DNA from: Trichomonas vaginalis G3
Taxonomy: Eukaryota > Parabasalia > Trichomonadida > Trichomonadidae
Length of the DNA: 64,000 nt
Reading direction: 5' to 3'
NCBI RefSeq assembly: GCF_026262505.1
Contig: NC_067208.1
Span: forward strand, 16,067,962-16,131,961
The notes below the pieces were generated by a model that saw only the letters and a list, made by a program, of their open reading frames with translations, did not search any database and was not told the DNA's origin. Positions 20,051-30,087 of the stretch are shown piece after piece; within the stretch, counting starts at the first letter, position 1, and each line of letters begins with the position of its first letter. The position numbers were made by a program, and so were the translations under genes.

Positions 20051-21067
20051 GCGTTTTACATGAATTGTACGATGTATATTTGAAATCCTAAACAATTTCG
20101 TAGCTTCTATTTCTTCTTTTAGTACATCGAATGTTTTAATCATGCCGAAAGTCTCTTTATATTTCTTCTTGACGTCAGACAGAAGGAAATCTTCTGCTGT
20201 TGGATAGTTTTTATTAAGAAATGTCAACATATCCATTTTATCTTCTGCTGGCTTTTCTGCTGCTTTCTTTAAGTCTGCATAGTCGTTTCGCATTCTTTCT
20301 ATCTCTTTGACTGAGTAGTTATATTTTCTTATTGCTGCTTTACATTTTGAACATTGCGGCATCGTTTTTGCGTTATACATTGAAATAAAACCAGCTAGAA
20401 CAACTAAGGCGTCAATGGTTTTCTTTAACTCAAAAGCTGCTGGTTTTATCTGTTCATTCCATACTTTACCTCTTCTATCTTTATCTCTTATCTGCCATAC
20501 ACATTTTGCAACTAATGAAACAAAGTTATCGTATGTCTTAAATTCTTCGGATTTGTAAAGGTCAGAAATATTTTTATAAACCATGTCGCAATCTTTGTCC
20601 ATAACTTTATGGTTGCAATGAAAACCAAGGAATTCATAATTTACTTTACGTATGAATTTCTTAATTTCTACTGAGTCAGTTGCTTTGACTTCAATTTCGT
20701 CGAATTCAGGAATAGTTAGTTTTTGCTGCTGAATTTCAGGTAGTTTAGGCAAATGGTCGATGAGGTCCTCCATTTCATAAAGATACTGTTCATTTGTTTC
20801 ATCTTTCGCACTACAGTCTAAATTACTTGTTAAAAGTTCTTGCTTTATCTTCTGGATTTCTGTTTCAAAAGTATATGAAGAAGGAATAAAGCTTTTCATC
20901 TCTACCAACATTGACGTAGGATTCATGACTAGTGAGTTTGGTGCTGTAGTTGTGGCTTGAATTGTTGTTGTGCCGATTGTTGAAATCATATCTTTTATAC
21001 AAAATAAAAATAATTTTAAAACTAATTTTAAAACTAACTTTATTTTTTCTATCTTAAGGAAATTCAT
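20045..21067 (-). CDS. MNPTSML-family protein, whole copy
   Basis: The frame is 340 codons from 21,067, but the likely start is MISTIGTTT near 20,989, after the AT-rich leader and TTGTATAAAAGAT, giving about 314 residues. Landmarks are APNSLVMNPTSMLVEM near the N-terminus, an acidic helical part, IKKFIRKVNYEFLGFHC, CSKCKAAIRKYNYSV (possible zinc knuckle) and a C-terminal IHRTIHVKRL. It looks whole, unlike the copy at 4193. It always follows a KilA-N gene, so the two may act together. I do not recognise the family. Confidence 0.65.
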   Translation of the reverse strand: MNFLKIEKIKLVLKLVLKLFLFCIKDMISTIGTTTIQATTTAPNSLVMNPTSMLVEMKSFIPSSYTFETEIQKIKQELLTSNLDCSAKDETNEQYLYEMEDLIDHLPKLPEIQQQKLTIPEFDEIEVKATDSVEIKKFIRKVNYEFLGFHCNHKVMDKDCDMVYKNISDLYKSEEFKTYDNFVSLVAKCVWQIRDKDRRGKVWNEQIKPAAFELKKTIDALVVLAGFISMYNAKTMPQCSKCKAAIRKYNYSVKEIERMRNDYADLKKAAEKPAEDKMDMLTFLNKNYPTAEDFLLSDVKKKYKETFGMIKTFDVLKEEIEATKLFRISNIHRTIHVKRL

Positions 21068-21104
21068 GAAAATTCACGAGAAAGCTAAAGCAATCTGAGC
21101 CGCT

Positions 21105-21170
21105 CAGCGGTGAGGGTGAAAAAACAGGTGAGATCTCACCTCTTCACCTAAAATATATTTTTGGAATTTT
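21105..21170. repeat. AGATCT palindrome unit, GTGA type, between cassette genes
   Basis: AGGGTGAAAAAACAGGTGAG then ATCTCACCTCTTCACC and AAAATATATTTT. A GC hairpin CCGCTCAGCGG (21,100-21,110) touches its left side. In element D the matching spacer between the same two genes carries GTTAG-type units. Confidence 0.9.
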
Positions 21171-21253
21171 GTGAAAACTCAACGGTTTGACACATGCCAT
21201 ATGCCATTTTACTCAAAATTTTGTGCTGAATTCAATAAAAATAAATGGTTCAT

Positions 21254-21934
21254 TTACTCACAATATTTTTGTACAAAACGACCCCAAACTTTTAACTTCT
21301 TTTCTGCAGTTTCTAATGCTATCTTAGCGAGTTCATATTCTCTAAATTCTCTCTTTAAATCTTCTTGTTCCCATTGGTCTAGTTCGTATGGAGAATCTCT
21401 ATAACCATAACATATCTCACGTTCATGTTCTAATTGTTTTTCGCACATTTTTCTAACTTCTTCTTCAAACAAATGTTTAGCATTTTCTACTGTATCTTCG
21501 AGTTCTTCTTCATCTAACTTCTCATGAACTTTCTTGTCTATGGAGTCCATAATTTTTCCAACTGCTATGCAATATTTTGGAGAAGCCCACATTGCTATAT
21601 AGTTTATAAGTCTTGGGTCTACATACCTTCCTCTAACCTGTTTGATTTTATCAGGAATTCCGGCATGAATTTTGTATAAAAAGCAACAGTCCGAATTCCG
21701 GCGGTTGCTATATTCTTCACAAAACGCCTTATAATACTCTTCCCAGGACTTATTTTCCAACAACTTTCTAAAGTCTTTCCTAAACTGCTGACACATCTTT
21801 GTTGCATTAATGTAACCATCCTTGTCTCTACGTAAGACTTCAATACCATTATAAGTGCCTTTTGTGAATGTTTCGCCATTAGATTTGTTCGTGAACGTCT
21901 GTGCTTCGACTGACATTTCTGTTCTTACATACAA
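21254..21934 (-). CDS. KilA-N domain protein, whole copy
   Basis: 226 residues; likely start at MSVEAQTF near 21,916 or the upstream MYVRTEM at 21,934. The KilA-N domain occupies about residues 10-120: an N-terminal strand region, DGYINATKMCQQF, then RGRYVDPRLINYIAMWASPKY and a VGKIMDSID helix. KilA-N is a DNA-binding domain of large DNA viruses and phages and is common in trichomonad Polintons. The C-terminal 90 residues are an acidic coiled coil (EEELEDTVENAKHLFEEEV). It looks whole. Copies are at 55,736-56,264 and as a scrap near 4.0-4.1 kb. Confidence 0.85.
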   Translation of the reverse strand: MYVRTEMSVEAQTFTNKSNGETFTKGTYNGIEVLRRDKDGYINATKMCQQFRKDFRKLLENKSWEEYYKAFCEEYSNRRNSDCCFLYKIHAGIPDKIKQVRGRYVDPRLINYIAMWASPKYCIAVGKIMDSIDKKVHEKLDEEELEDTVENAKHLFEEEVRKMCEKQLEHEREICYGYRDSPYELDQWEQEDLKREFREYELAKIALETAEKKLKVWGRFVQKYCE

Positions 21935-21949
21935 AATAAAAAAAATAAA

Positions 21950-22070
21950 AATAATTCATAAATGCCTTCCTCCTGAACTGTTGTCAAAATGTCATGTTGT
22001 CATCATTTTTAAGAGAAGTTAATTAACCTGGTAGCACATGGTAACATGGTAGCAGTGAAATAAAATTTTG
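21950..22070 (+). repeat. TGTCA-type repeat unit
   Basis: One unit with the GGTAGC/GGTAAC words, directly upstream of the KilA-N gene leader. It forms the right border of the two-gene cassette inside element C. Confidence 0.8.
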
Positions 22071-22077
22071 TTATCAG

Positions 22078-22260
22078 TTATTTTATCATCATTTTATTAA
22101 GTTCATCTTTAGTTAATAATTTGAATGGATTCGCTAATGTTCCACCTTGAGTCACAACACTTGCCCCGGCTAATTGTGAAGAACCTGGGATAAGTACTCC
22201 ATGAAATGATTTCATTGGTATCATTAATTTAGAAATAGTTGGCTTAATTAATTTTGTCAT
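22078..22260 (-). CDS. Small Polinton protein
   Basis: 60 residues ending NPFKLLTKDELNKMMIK. The gene at 22,352-22,486 has a similar ending (KLLTRQQLEKLL), so the two are probably related. The start follows a TTTATCATAAATG context. Function unknown. Confidence 0.5.
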   Translation of the reverse strand: MTKLIKPTISKLMIPMKSFHGVLIPGSSQLAGASVVTQGGTLANPFKLLTKDELNKMMIK

Positions 22261-22296
22261 TTATGATAAAAATAAAATTGCATAATTTAAATTTTT

Positions 22297-22360
22297 TTCT
22301 TTCTCATTTTCTCATTTTCTCATTTTCTCATTTTCTCATTTTCTCATTTTCTCATTTTTC
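22297..22360. repeat. Microsatellite (CTCATTTT)n
   Basis: About seven copies of an 8-bp unit, CTCATTTT, lying at and just past the 3' end of the small gene on the minus strand. Confidence 0.9.
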
Positions 22361-22486
22361 ATCCTGTTTTGGTTTCAGCAACTTTTCAAGTTGTTGTCTT
22401 GTCAGTAACTTTAATTTTAACTTTGGATCAAATATTGGGTTTCCATCTTTATCTCTTCCAATAACACCATATGGTAGAATCTTCAT
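22352..22486 (-). CDS. Small Polinton protein, 44 residues
   Basis: A short frame, MKILPYGVIGRDKDG at its start and LLTRQQLEKLLKPKQ near its end. It shares the ending pattern of its neighbour at 22,078-22,260 and starts at ATAAATG after a TTTTAGTA leader. Too short to assign; the shared motif is the reason to call it. Confidence 0.45.
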   Translation of the reverse strand: MKILPYGVIGRDKDGNPIFDPKLKLKLLTRQQLEKLLKPKQDEK

Positions 22487-22581
22487 TTATACTAAAATAA
22501 AAATTTAAATTATGCCGTTCGCTCTTTTGGAGCTCAGGACTTTCAGTCCGTTCTAAAGTTTGTTTCATAAACATTTAGCGT

Positions 22582-23760
22582 TCATTGAACGCGAAACCAT
22601 GCGAATACAGTCATAAATGGTGGCATATAATCTTCACCCGAGCCTGTTGGATTTGTTGTGAAAGTGTGTGAATGATTTCCTCCTGGTTCAGTTTGTCGAA
22701 AAGTCTTTTTTGTTGAATCGTTATAAGATGGAGATAAAACGTCATAACCAGCTTCATAGTCTGAGTTGTATAATGGGTGGTCTCTTAATGAGTGTCTATG
22801 GTCGCCAGAAAAGTTTGTAGTTCCCGTATGAGTGTGCGGTGGAAGGTTTGCTTCTTTAATTTTCTTCGAACCTCCTGTTTGCTTTGAATATCTAGCACAG
22901 TATAAGAATTTATCTACAATCCGCTTCCACGTACCAAAACCTAAAACTGTTGCTGGATTTGTTGAATTCATTGACGTATAAATAGAACCAATAGGATATA
23001 ATGTTTGAAGTATTTCATTTTTCATGCTTGTAATCACATCATTTACTTCCGACTTCTTTGCATAATTTTCATCAACATAAGTTTTATCTGCTTTAAGGTC
23101 TAAACATCCTGAAACCCATCCTGTATCAGCTTTAACTTTAAAAGTCTCCGATGTCCATTCCTTATCCGCCTTCTTCTCTAACTCATCGTTAACATAAGTT
23201 TTATCTGCTTTAAGGTCTAAACATCCTGAAACCCATTCTGTATCAGCTTTAACTTTAAAAGTCTCCAATGTCCATTCATGATACCATTCAACCTTTTCTT
23301 TAATTTCATTATCTTTTTCATCAACATAAACCAAATTTGCCTTCTTCATTAACTCACTATCCACATATTCCTTATCTGCTTTCTTCATTATGTCGTTTAG
23401 GAAACCTTCTATGAATTCCTCATTTAAATTAAATCTTCCAATCTTCAAAACTTTAGGAAATGCATTTAATGCGTAATATCTCTGTTTTCTGGTGGAATTG
23501 ATGTTATATCATCCGTTATTCCTTTAATTTTTGAATTCATAAATAAAATTTCTTTTATATTTGATATCACTGCACCACCTTTGCAACGAATTCGAAATGG
23601 TCATTTTTCAATACTATCTCCAAATCTCCATATTTCAACCTTTGCGTTTGTTCTGCCGTCTTTGAATTATATGCATATGTGGCGTATGTAATGGTCTGAA
23701 GGACCTGGGCGCTTTGCGCCTTAAGTTGTTGTGGTTGCTGTTGTTTAATCATTTATTATG
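22582..23760 (-). pseudogene. Phage-like tail-fibre protein gene, element C
   Basis: The last 288 codons are open. They begin with repeated coiled modules with the ADKxYVD signature (KADKTYVDEN and similar) and end in a collar-type domain: LYPIGSIYTSMNSTNPATV, FGTWKRI, then His-rich loops (PPHTHTG, GDHRHS, GNHSHTF) and MPPFMTVFAWFRV. This is the C-terminal domain of phage tail fibres and baseplate proteins, where His pairs often bind metal. The 5' part, to about 23,752, carries an N-terminal piece with QQLKAQSAQVLQTI. The gene as a whole is broken. A virion attachment role is inferred. Confidence 0.7.
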
Positions 23761-23776
23761 ATTTAAAAATAAATAT

Positions 23777-24263
23777 TTAATCCGTTATCTCATCAGCTAT
23801 TTTTTCTATTTGAAATTGCCATAATATTTCATTCATAAATTCTAAATCACAATCAAATAGGTCAGTTATTCTAAATTTAATATTTGATAAATCTTTTGAA
23901 TGAAGAATAAATGAATTCCCGGATAATTGAAACGGATATGATAAAGAAAATGTGTTTAAGTTGATGGATAAAATGTTTTGTATTGATGGGTAAGAGTTAG
24001 GGTCTAATGTTTGATGTGAAAATCTCATTGGGGTATTAACTTTATCACATTTGATTAAAATGAAATTGGAACCAGTGTCAGAATACAAAACATCCCCAAC
24101 ATCTTTTTTCAAAATTTAATATCCCCAACAATGAATGAAGATGAGGAGTACAAAATTTAATTTTCAGCGGGAATTTAATAAGGTTATTTATTTCATCAAG
24201 TTCAAAAAAGTTTATCAGGTTTTGATTTAAAATTTTCTTCATACCATACGATAAATGATTCAT
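23777..24263 (-). pseudogene. Structural-type protein family S1, element C, broken
   Basis: Ends with SNIKFRITDLFDCDLEF and a hydrophobic strand, as in the S1 protein of element B, and lies next to an S2 gene as there. Broken. Assigned by the shared ending and position. Confidence 0.45.
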
Positions 24264-24489
24264 TTAAATAACTTAAAATCATGTTAATATCCCATTTCGC
24301 TATCACATTTATTTATATACATATCATACGTTTTTTCATGGTCATCTTTAATAAATGATATATAATCTGAAGGGTCTAAAGAATGGATTAAATTTACCAC
24401 TCACAGAAACGAGAGTAACATTATAAATTCCGCTAACTGTTAAATTTAATTCACAGTTATTATTCGAAATAATATTGATAATTGACATT

Positions 24490-24985
24490 TTTATTACGAT
24501 TAAAAATATGGTAAAGCGTTATTTCCAGTGATAAATAAAACTAGAATAAGATTACCTCAAGAATTCATAAATTCAACGAATAAGAAATTCATTCATGTTA
24601 TAAATTTTAGTGTTTTCAGAAAATATGAGTCAGTGTCATATTCATCAACAGGTTATATTTCACTTCATTCAAATTTAGTTCAATCAAACCCATATAATGA
24701 CCATTTCATAAGATTTTCAGATGGTATTAAAAATGTAATTGATAGATTAAAATATGAACAGATTGACAATATCGAATTTTTGGAATTTTGGTTTAAATAT
24801 CCCGATGGAAAAAAGATTGAAGTTAAAGATAAAGCTGATACTATAACAAAAACAATTACAATGACCGATCCAGATAGTGGGAACAAAAAGAAATAAACAA
24901 AACGATAGAAACTGGTGAAAGGTCAATTATTATTGATTATGATTCAAAGGATTATTATTCGATAATGTTAATGCTTGAATATTAA
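24490..24985 (+). pseudogene. Capsid-type protein family S2, element C, broken
   Basis: Contains LPQEFINSTNKKFIHV, then IRFSDGIKNVI, then LEFWFKYPDG and a final strand YSIMLMLEY. Compare FQVWFTTNG and LELSFIYNY in the 54,872 protein and LIIEMILIAY in the 14,838 protein. Broken. I infer a minor capsid or penton-type protein. Confidence 0.45.
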
Positions 24986-25069
24986 ATAGCCTTAACAAAG
25001 AATTTTTCAAGTGATATTTTATATTCATCAACTATTTTATTATAAATATCATTATATGTTAAATGAAGT

Positions 25070-25653
25070 TCAGTTGTGTTGTTCCTTCTTTGATATCTTA
25101 ATTGTGCTAATATCCTTTATAGGATTTATTTTTGCAACTGTTCCGCAGCATGAAACCTCATCATCTATGAAAAATTGAATCTTAACGTCTGAATCTTGAA
25201 CATCACAAAGAATGGCGATAATGTGAATTAATGATTCATAAGGTAAAATAATTAAACCGGATTGGTCAATTAAATTTATTATTGAATCATAATTATTAAT
25301 TATTATATCACGGTAAATTTTCATTAATTCAGAATTAATGTCTATTTTATATGGGTTCTCGATGTTTGATGAAAGAGGTGGGGGTATGTTGGATAAGTGG
25401 GAATTTCAACAGGTTCTTTACCGGGTTCAGATAAAATGATTGGGTCTCCATTCTCATGGTTTTCTTCATTCTCCTCATTCTTCGGTAAGTCACGAGTTAA
25501 TAAATTTGGTTGAGTTGCTGACCTTGTTAATTCGGGGCTAACATTAACTTTAACATTTTGAATAATTCGTGATTTATCATCATTTACGTTATAACCAACC
25601 GTAATCTCTGCTTTTGCGTTAGTGTTCTTTTGACTAGTGAAACGTCTTCTCAT
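25070..25653 (-). pseudogene. CCG-motif protein, element C, broken
   Basis: An N-terminal low-complexity part (MRRRFTSQKN..., Asn/Pro/Glu-rich) and a C-terminal compact part with helices and FIDDEVSCCGTVAKI. Order and motif match 12,895-13,509 in element B. Broken. Function unknown. Confidence 0.5.
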
Positions 25654-25679
25654 TTATATTCGAATAAAAAAATATATTT

Positions 25680-26580
25680 AAACTTTTATTTTGCTGGAAC
25701 TTTTGAATCTATTATTCCTGTATTTGTTCATGAAGTTGATTTTTAGCTGTTTCATCGTAATTAATGGACCGAATATTATTCATTAATTGATTCTTATAAT
25801 CATCTGATTTCTCAAATTTTCTTTTATCTGATTCCTTAACTAAATCATAAGTTAAACCTCGTTGCTGATATAATGGTTTCTTAATTAAATTTTGAATGCT
25901 TGAGATAAAGCACCTGATGCAATTCTTGCTACTATAATTGGTTGGAATTGCTGTTTAAGTTCATCTTTAACATTTGCGAAAACTGGATCGAATAAAGCAA
26001 CTTTAAAGAATTTCTTAGCTGAAATTTCAGGTCTAATATTTGCATATTGACCATCAAACTGGTTAGAATATCGTGGTAATCCATCCGGTCCCTCTTCAAT
26101 AGCATTTAATTCTTCATTGAAATAAGAATATGGATTAGACGGTATGAATTAATTGGACCATTTTCACCTTCTCCAATGTATTGTTTAACAGCTTTTCCAT
26201 TTTCATCAAATTGCATAGGATAACGTTCATTATATGCTTTACGTTTAGGATAATCAGATATAGTTAATTTGTAACCATTTATGACTTTAATATTACCTTG
26301 ACCATCAGTAACGAAAACTTCATTTATACCATCGGTTTTCCATTTGGACCCGTAATGTCTGCTTCGTGTGCTTCCCAATTTGGACCATGACGTTTGGCAT
26401 ATGCTTGAGCTTCTGGTAATGTTAAAACGTTTCTCATTTGTTTAACATCTTTTTGAAGACCAGCAACAATATGAACTAATTCTTTCATTCCATCAGGAAC
26501 TTTCATAGTTCTATTATATGCACCCTTTTGTTTGTCCCTTGTTTTAATGGAACCTGTAGAAGATTTGCTATTTCTGTCAT
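25680..26580 (-). pseudogene. Polinton structural-type gene, element C, broken
   Basis: Contains [19 protein letters not shown], then [12 protein letters not shown] with GYKLTISDYPKRKAY, and further pieces downstream with Gln-rich helices. The VTDGQGN part resembles the protein at 13,535-13,936, which also neighbours a packaging ATPase. Broken, with several breaks. Function unknown. Confidence 0.45.
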
Positions 26581-26609
26581 GTTTAATTATAAATAAAAAA
26601 TAAAATTAA

Positions 26610-27445
26610 TTATAAAAAGTTAATCAAATTTAACACTCCTTTATTTAAATCAACTATTATTTTTCCATGTTCACCTAATTGCTGATATTGTGTGTAAAGT
26701 TCATTAATGCTCATTGGTAAATTCACTTGATAAAGCATAACGTTCAACTGTTGACGACTAAACCCACTGAAAATGAAAAGTGTTGATAGATTTGATTTAA
26801 TGTTTGTGCTTAATGCTTTGAAATATTGAACAGCCATAAAGAATGAACACTGAATGTGTCGACATTGAGTTAATAACTGATTAAAATATGATTTCTCATT
26901 TGTTATTAGTTTTGATTTCACTGCATCATCTAGAAAAATGAGTGAATGCAAAAATTCTCTATCAAAATTTGAAATAGAAAGTGTTTCAAATAATTCATCC
27001 CGTTGTTTATCAATAATTTTATCCTCTAATCCTTGCTTCTTGATTGTATTATATAATTCTTTATACATTAAAAAGTTTTTTAAATAATCTTCTGCTTCTT
27101 CTTGTGATAAATAAATAATTGGAATTTTGATTAAATGCTTTAAAGATTCAAATGTATCATCTGAAGGTGAACCTGAACGGTTGATATAAATTAACACATG
27201 TGAATGGGGGAAGTGTTAGCAATAATGATAATTTGTTTTAATATCGTTAATGTTTTACCTTTATTTTGTTTACCAATTGCTGCAGTGATTGAATTTAAGT
27301 AACATTCAGAATATGGAATTTTCATTAATTTTTCCTTAGATAGAGCATTTCTATTATCACTCAATGCTTCATTAATCATATCATCTACGTATGTATTATA
27401 TACTCCTGCTAATTCTTCATAAGGGGTGGATGAATTTAAATCCAT
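26610..27445 (-). pseudogene. A32-like packaging ATPase, element C, broken
   Basis: A Walker A-like GKQNKGKT lies in the N-terminal part and a Walker B-like HSLIFLDDAV in the middle, followed by FFMAVQYFKAL and FSGFSRQQLNVML, which align with the element B enzyme (ILMQTWRFL, FQGFSRYDIELI). It would drive DNA packaging. Broken, about one break. It lies just downstream of the major capsid gene, as is common in Polintons. Confidence 0.7.
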
Positions 27446-27469
27446 TTAATCAAAAATAAATTTATAATT

Positions 27470-29109
27470 TTAAACATTTCTATTCATCAATATTTCATCA
27501 TATGAACTTCTATACTGTGGTGGTGTACCTGTTGGATGATATTTCAAACCTTCATCCGGTGTCCATGTCCAATATGTAGTCCTAGTAAACCAAACCTGAG
27601 GAGGATTTGTCACCTTTGAACAGTAAGTGTCATTTTCACCCTGAATGATTGGATAAGCTTTCACTTGTACTGTAACTTGTGAGTTGAAAGTTTCTAATCC
27701 ATCAAAGAATATACCCGCTCCATCACGTTGAACTGGAATAGTGCATAAGAATGAAGTTTGGTCTTTCCATGTTCTAGCTAATGGTATGCCATCATCATCA
27801 TTCAGTGGTCTAGTTAATGAGTCCTCGTATTCTTCCGTGCATTCATTCACTCCATCTAAATCAGAAGCTTGAAGCATACGTGTAAAGAATATGTCACCCA
27901 CTGTGGTCATCGCTTGATCGGGGAAGTTTCTGGAATCTATAGTGACCTGAAGACCTCGAAGCATTGGATTTTCTAAAACCGTTCTTTGCATTGCATTCTT
28001 CGGAAATGCTAACACAACATCTGTAACATTATGAAGAGCGTATGAGAAATCTGAGCTAATACCTTCAGGAGTGATGCAACCTCCATTTAGTGAACGAACG
28101 TCAATATGTTGAGCTGGAATCATGAATGGATCTTCCTTACTAAATAAACGTGGTATTGCTTTAACTGATTCTTCAATTAAACCGTATCCTGGTGTAATGC
28201 ATTTATCCTCTAAAACTTCCATCTTTGTGCATGAAATAATAACGCATCAACTGTTGCGTCAGCAGATGTAGCGGCTAAGCCTGTAATTAATTTGGCAGGA
28301 AGTCCGATTTGTTGGAATTTGCGATCATATTTATAAACATGATTCATAATCTTTTCATAATTTTCATCAGTTATCTTTTCATAAACGTAATTTTGTAAAT
28401 CAGCAACTCTTAACGGGTCAACCTGACAAAATACTAAAGTATCCCTGAAAACATAATATTTAAGAATGATATCACCAAATGATTTAGGATAATCATCGAA
28501 CGCCTGAAATGCTAACAAATCATTTACCGGAATAATCATATCAAAAGTGACATCAACTTCTTCATTTGCTTTCTTGAAAACTTCTGAAGGGTCAATATAT
28601 TTACCACATACTGAGTTATCATATTTTTGAACATTATTATATAACGAATGAACAAACTTTTTAACTTTCCTTTCTGATTTTGGTTTATATGTTGCAAATG
28701 CGAAAGATTCACGGGCGCAATCCATCTGAAGATAACCGGCATCACCTCTTTCGGTTTCTACTTCTAATTGTTTAAAGCTTTGATTTGATGATTTGTAACC
28801 AACGAATAAACGTATACATTTAAAAGCGGCATCACATGTGAAAGCTTTATTTGAAACTAGAGTTGCTTTAACTTTGCGTTTAATATATGTGTCACCTAAT
28901 TGGTTCACATCATGAGCTGGATTTGTAATTCTTAAATGAGTTTGTTTATCATCAAAATATGGAGCATCAGAGTCATAGCATGAACTTTCAAGTTCTCTAT
29001 AATATCTTCTACCATCAGTCTTTGCGAATATTTCATTTATCTTTTCGAATGAATGAAATACATTTCCATTAATCGGTTTAGTGTTTGGCATTAAATAGTT
29101 AGTCGTCAT
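27470..29109 (-). pseudogene. Major capsid protein (double jelly-roll type), element C, broken
   Basis: A gene of about 545 codons. Its N-terminal half is beta-rich with ITNPAHDVNQLGD, KAFTCDAAFKCIRLFVGYK and FDMIIPVNDLLAFQAF. The C-terminal half has DVVLAFPKNAMQRTVLENP, SRNFPDQAMT and a final CPIIQGENDT-like segment. Length and the FPK/NP-type strands suit the double jelly-roll major capsid protein of Polintons, and it is the longest gene next to an ATPase. Broken, about one break. Fold assignment is inference. Confidence 0.6.
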
Positions 29110-29179
29110 TTATTAATAAATAAAAAAATCAAAATTAAAAGATGGAAATGAATTTTTAATTTTAATGAAATAATCAACT

Positions 29180-29395
29180 ATGGCTGCAGGTATATTTAAG
29201 AAACTGTGGGATAGAGTAAAAAGAGGAGCGAGTAAAGTTTGGGAAACATTGAAGAAGGGGGCAAATTGGATATTTAAGAATAAAGAAGCAATTAGTGACG
29301 TTGCTGAATCAATAACGCCAAAAGCTGCCCCAATAAGAGAAATTTTAAATAAAGGAGAAAAAGTTTATCAAAGACTACAACCGATACTAAGATAA
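29180..29395 (+). CDS. Short amphipathic protein (pVI-like), element C
   Basis: 71 residues: MAAGIFKKLWDRVKRGASKV at the start, a cationic amphipathic helix with Trp every 7 residues or so, and a second helix RLQPIL. In adenovirus and some polinton-like viruses a protein of this kind breaks membranes during entry; that role is inferred here. It is the divergent partner of the capsid gene and similar to the next gene, which lies on the opposite strand. Confidence 0.5.
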   Translation: MAAGIFKKLWDRVKRGASKVWETLKKGANWIFKNKEAISDVAESITPKAAPIREILNKGEKVYQRLQPILR

Positions 29396-29419
29396 AAATA
29401 ATATTTATTTATTTTTCCA

Positions 29420-29656
29420 CTATCTACCCCCTATTTTATTAAGTATTCCTTCAGCTATTCCACCAATTGCGTTACCTGCTTGTGCTCCCATCGCCGGATT
29501 ACCTGCTTTAGTACCTAATACTCCACCTATGATAGTTCCTGCCGTTTTCGCTACTGGTGCCAAAAAGTTTGCAACGGGTTTAATAATCTTTTGATGAACC
29601 CAACCCGCAGCTTTCTTAATTCCATCCCATAATTTTTTAAAGAATCCTGCCGCCAT
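29420..29656 (-). CDS. Short amphipathic Gly-rich protein, element C
   Basis: 78 residues: MAAGFFKKLWDGIKKAAGWV, then a Gly/Ala-rich hydrophobic part (TAGTIIGGVLGTKAGNPAMG). The start is nearly the same as that of the convergent gene at 29,180, so the pair looks like an inverted duplication. Putative membrane-active virion protein. Confidence 0.5.
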   Translation of the reverse strand: MAAGFFKKLWDGIKKAAGWVHQKIIKPVANFLAPVAKTAGTIIGGVLGTKAGNPAMGAQAGNAIGGIAEGILNKIGGR

Positions 29657-29724
29657 TTCTGATTTAATATTAATTAAAAAAAATATATTTCATCACTTAT
29701 ATTCTAATTTTTATTTAATGATAA

Positions 29725-30087
29725 ATGAAACCGATTTTAAAAATAAATGAAACAGAGGAGGAAGAAATAAATGGAAATGTTCAACAAAAAATAAACGTTG
29801 TTAAACCAATTACTGAAATAAAAATTTTTTCATCTGTTGAAGAATTTAATGACTATTATGCCAATAATAAAAAATTATTTGAAGAATTGACAACGTGTAA
29901 ATTGAATAAAATGTTTAAAGTTGATGGATTCAAAATTTCAAAAATAAAAGGGGTGGTTAGTTTGAAATCTATTCCCCAATCAAGAATCACCTCATTAATG
30001 AAAATTGATGATTTAACAAAAAGAATAGAAGAGATTGAAGAAAGAATGAATCAAATAATTGATTTCATAAATTCAAATAATCATTAG
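29725..30087 (+). CDS. Coiled-coil Polinton protein, element C
   Basis: 120 residues. A central segment FNDYYANNKKLFEELTTCKL then FKVDGFKISKIKGVVSLK looks like a small DNA-binding or adaptor fold, and the last 30 residues are a coiled coil (LTKRIEEIEERMNQII). It starts in GATAAATG. Function unknown. It is the last gene before the element's right side. Confidence 0.5.
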   Translation: MKPILKINETEEEEINGNVQQKINVVKPITEIKIFSSVEEFNDYYANNKKLFEELTTCKLNKMFKVDGFKISKIKGVVSLKSIPQSRITSLMKIDDLTKRIEEIEERMNQIIDFINSNNH

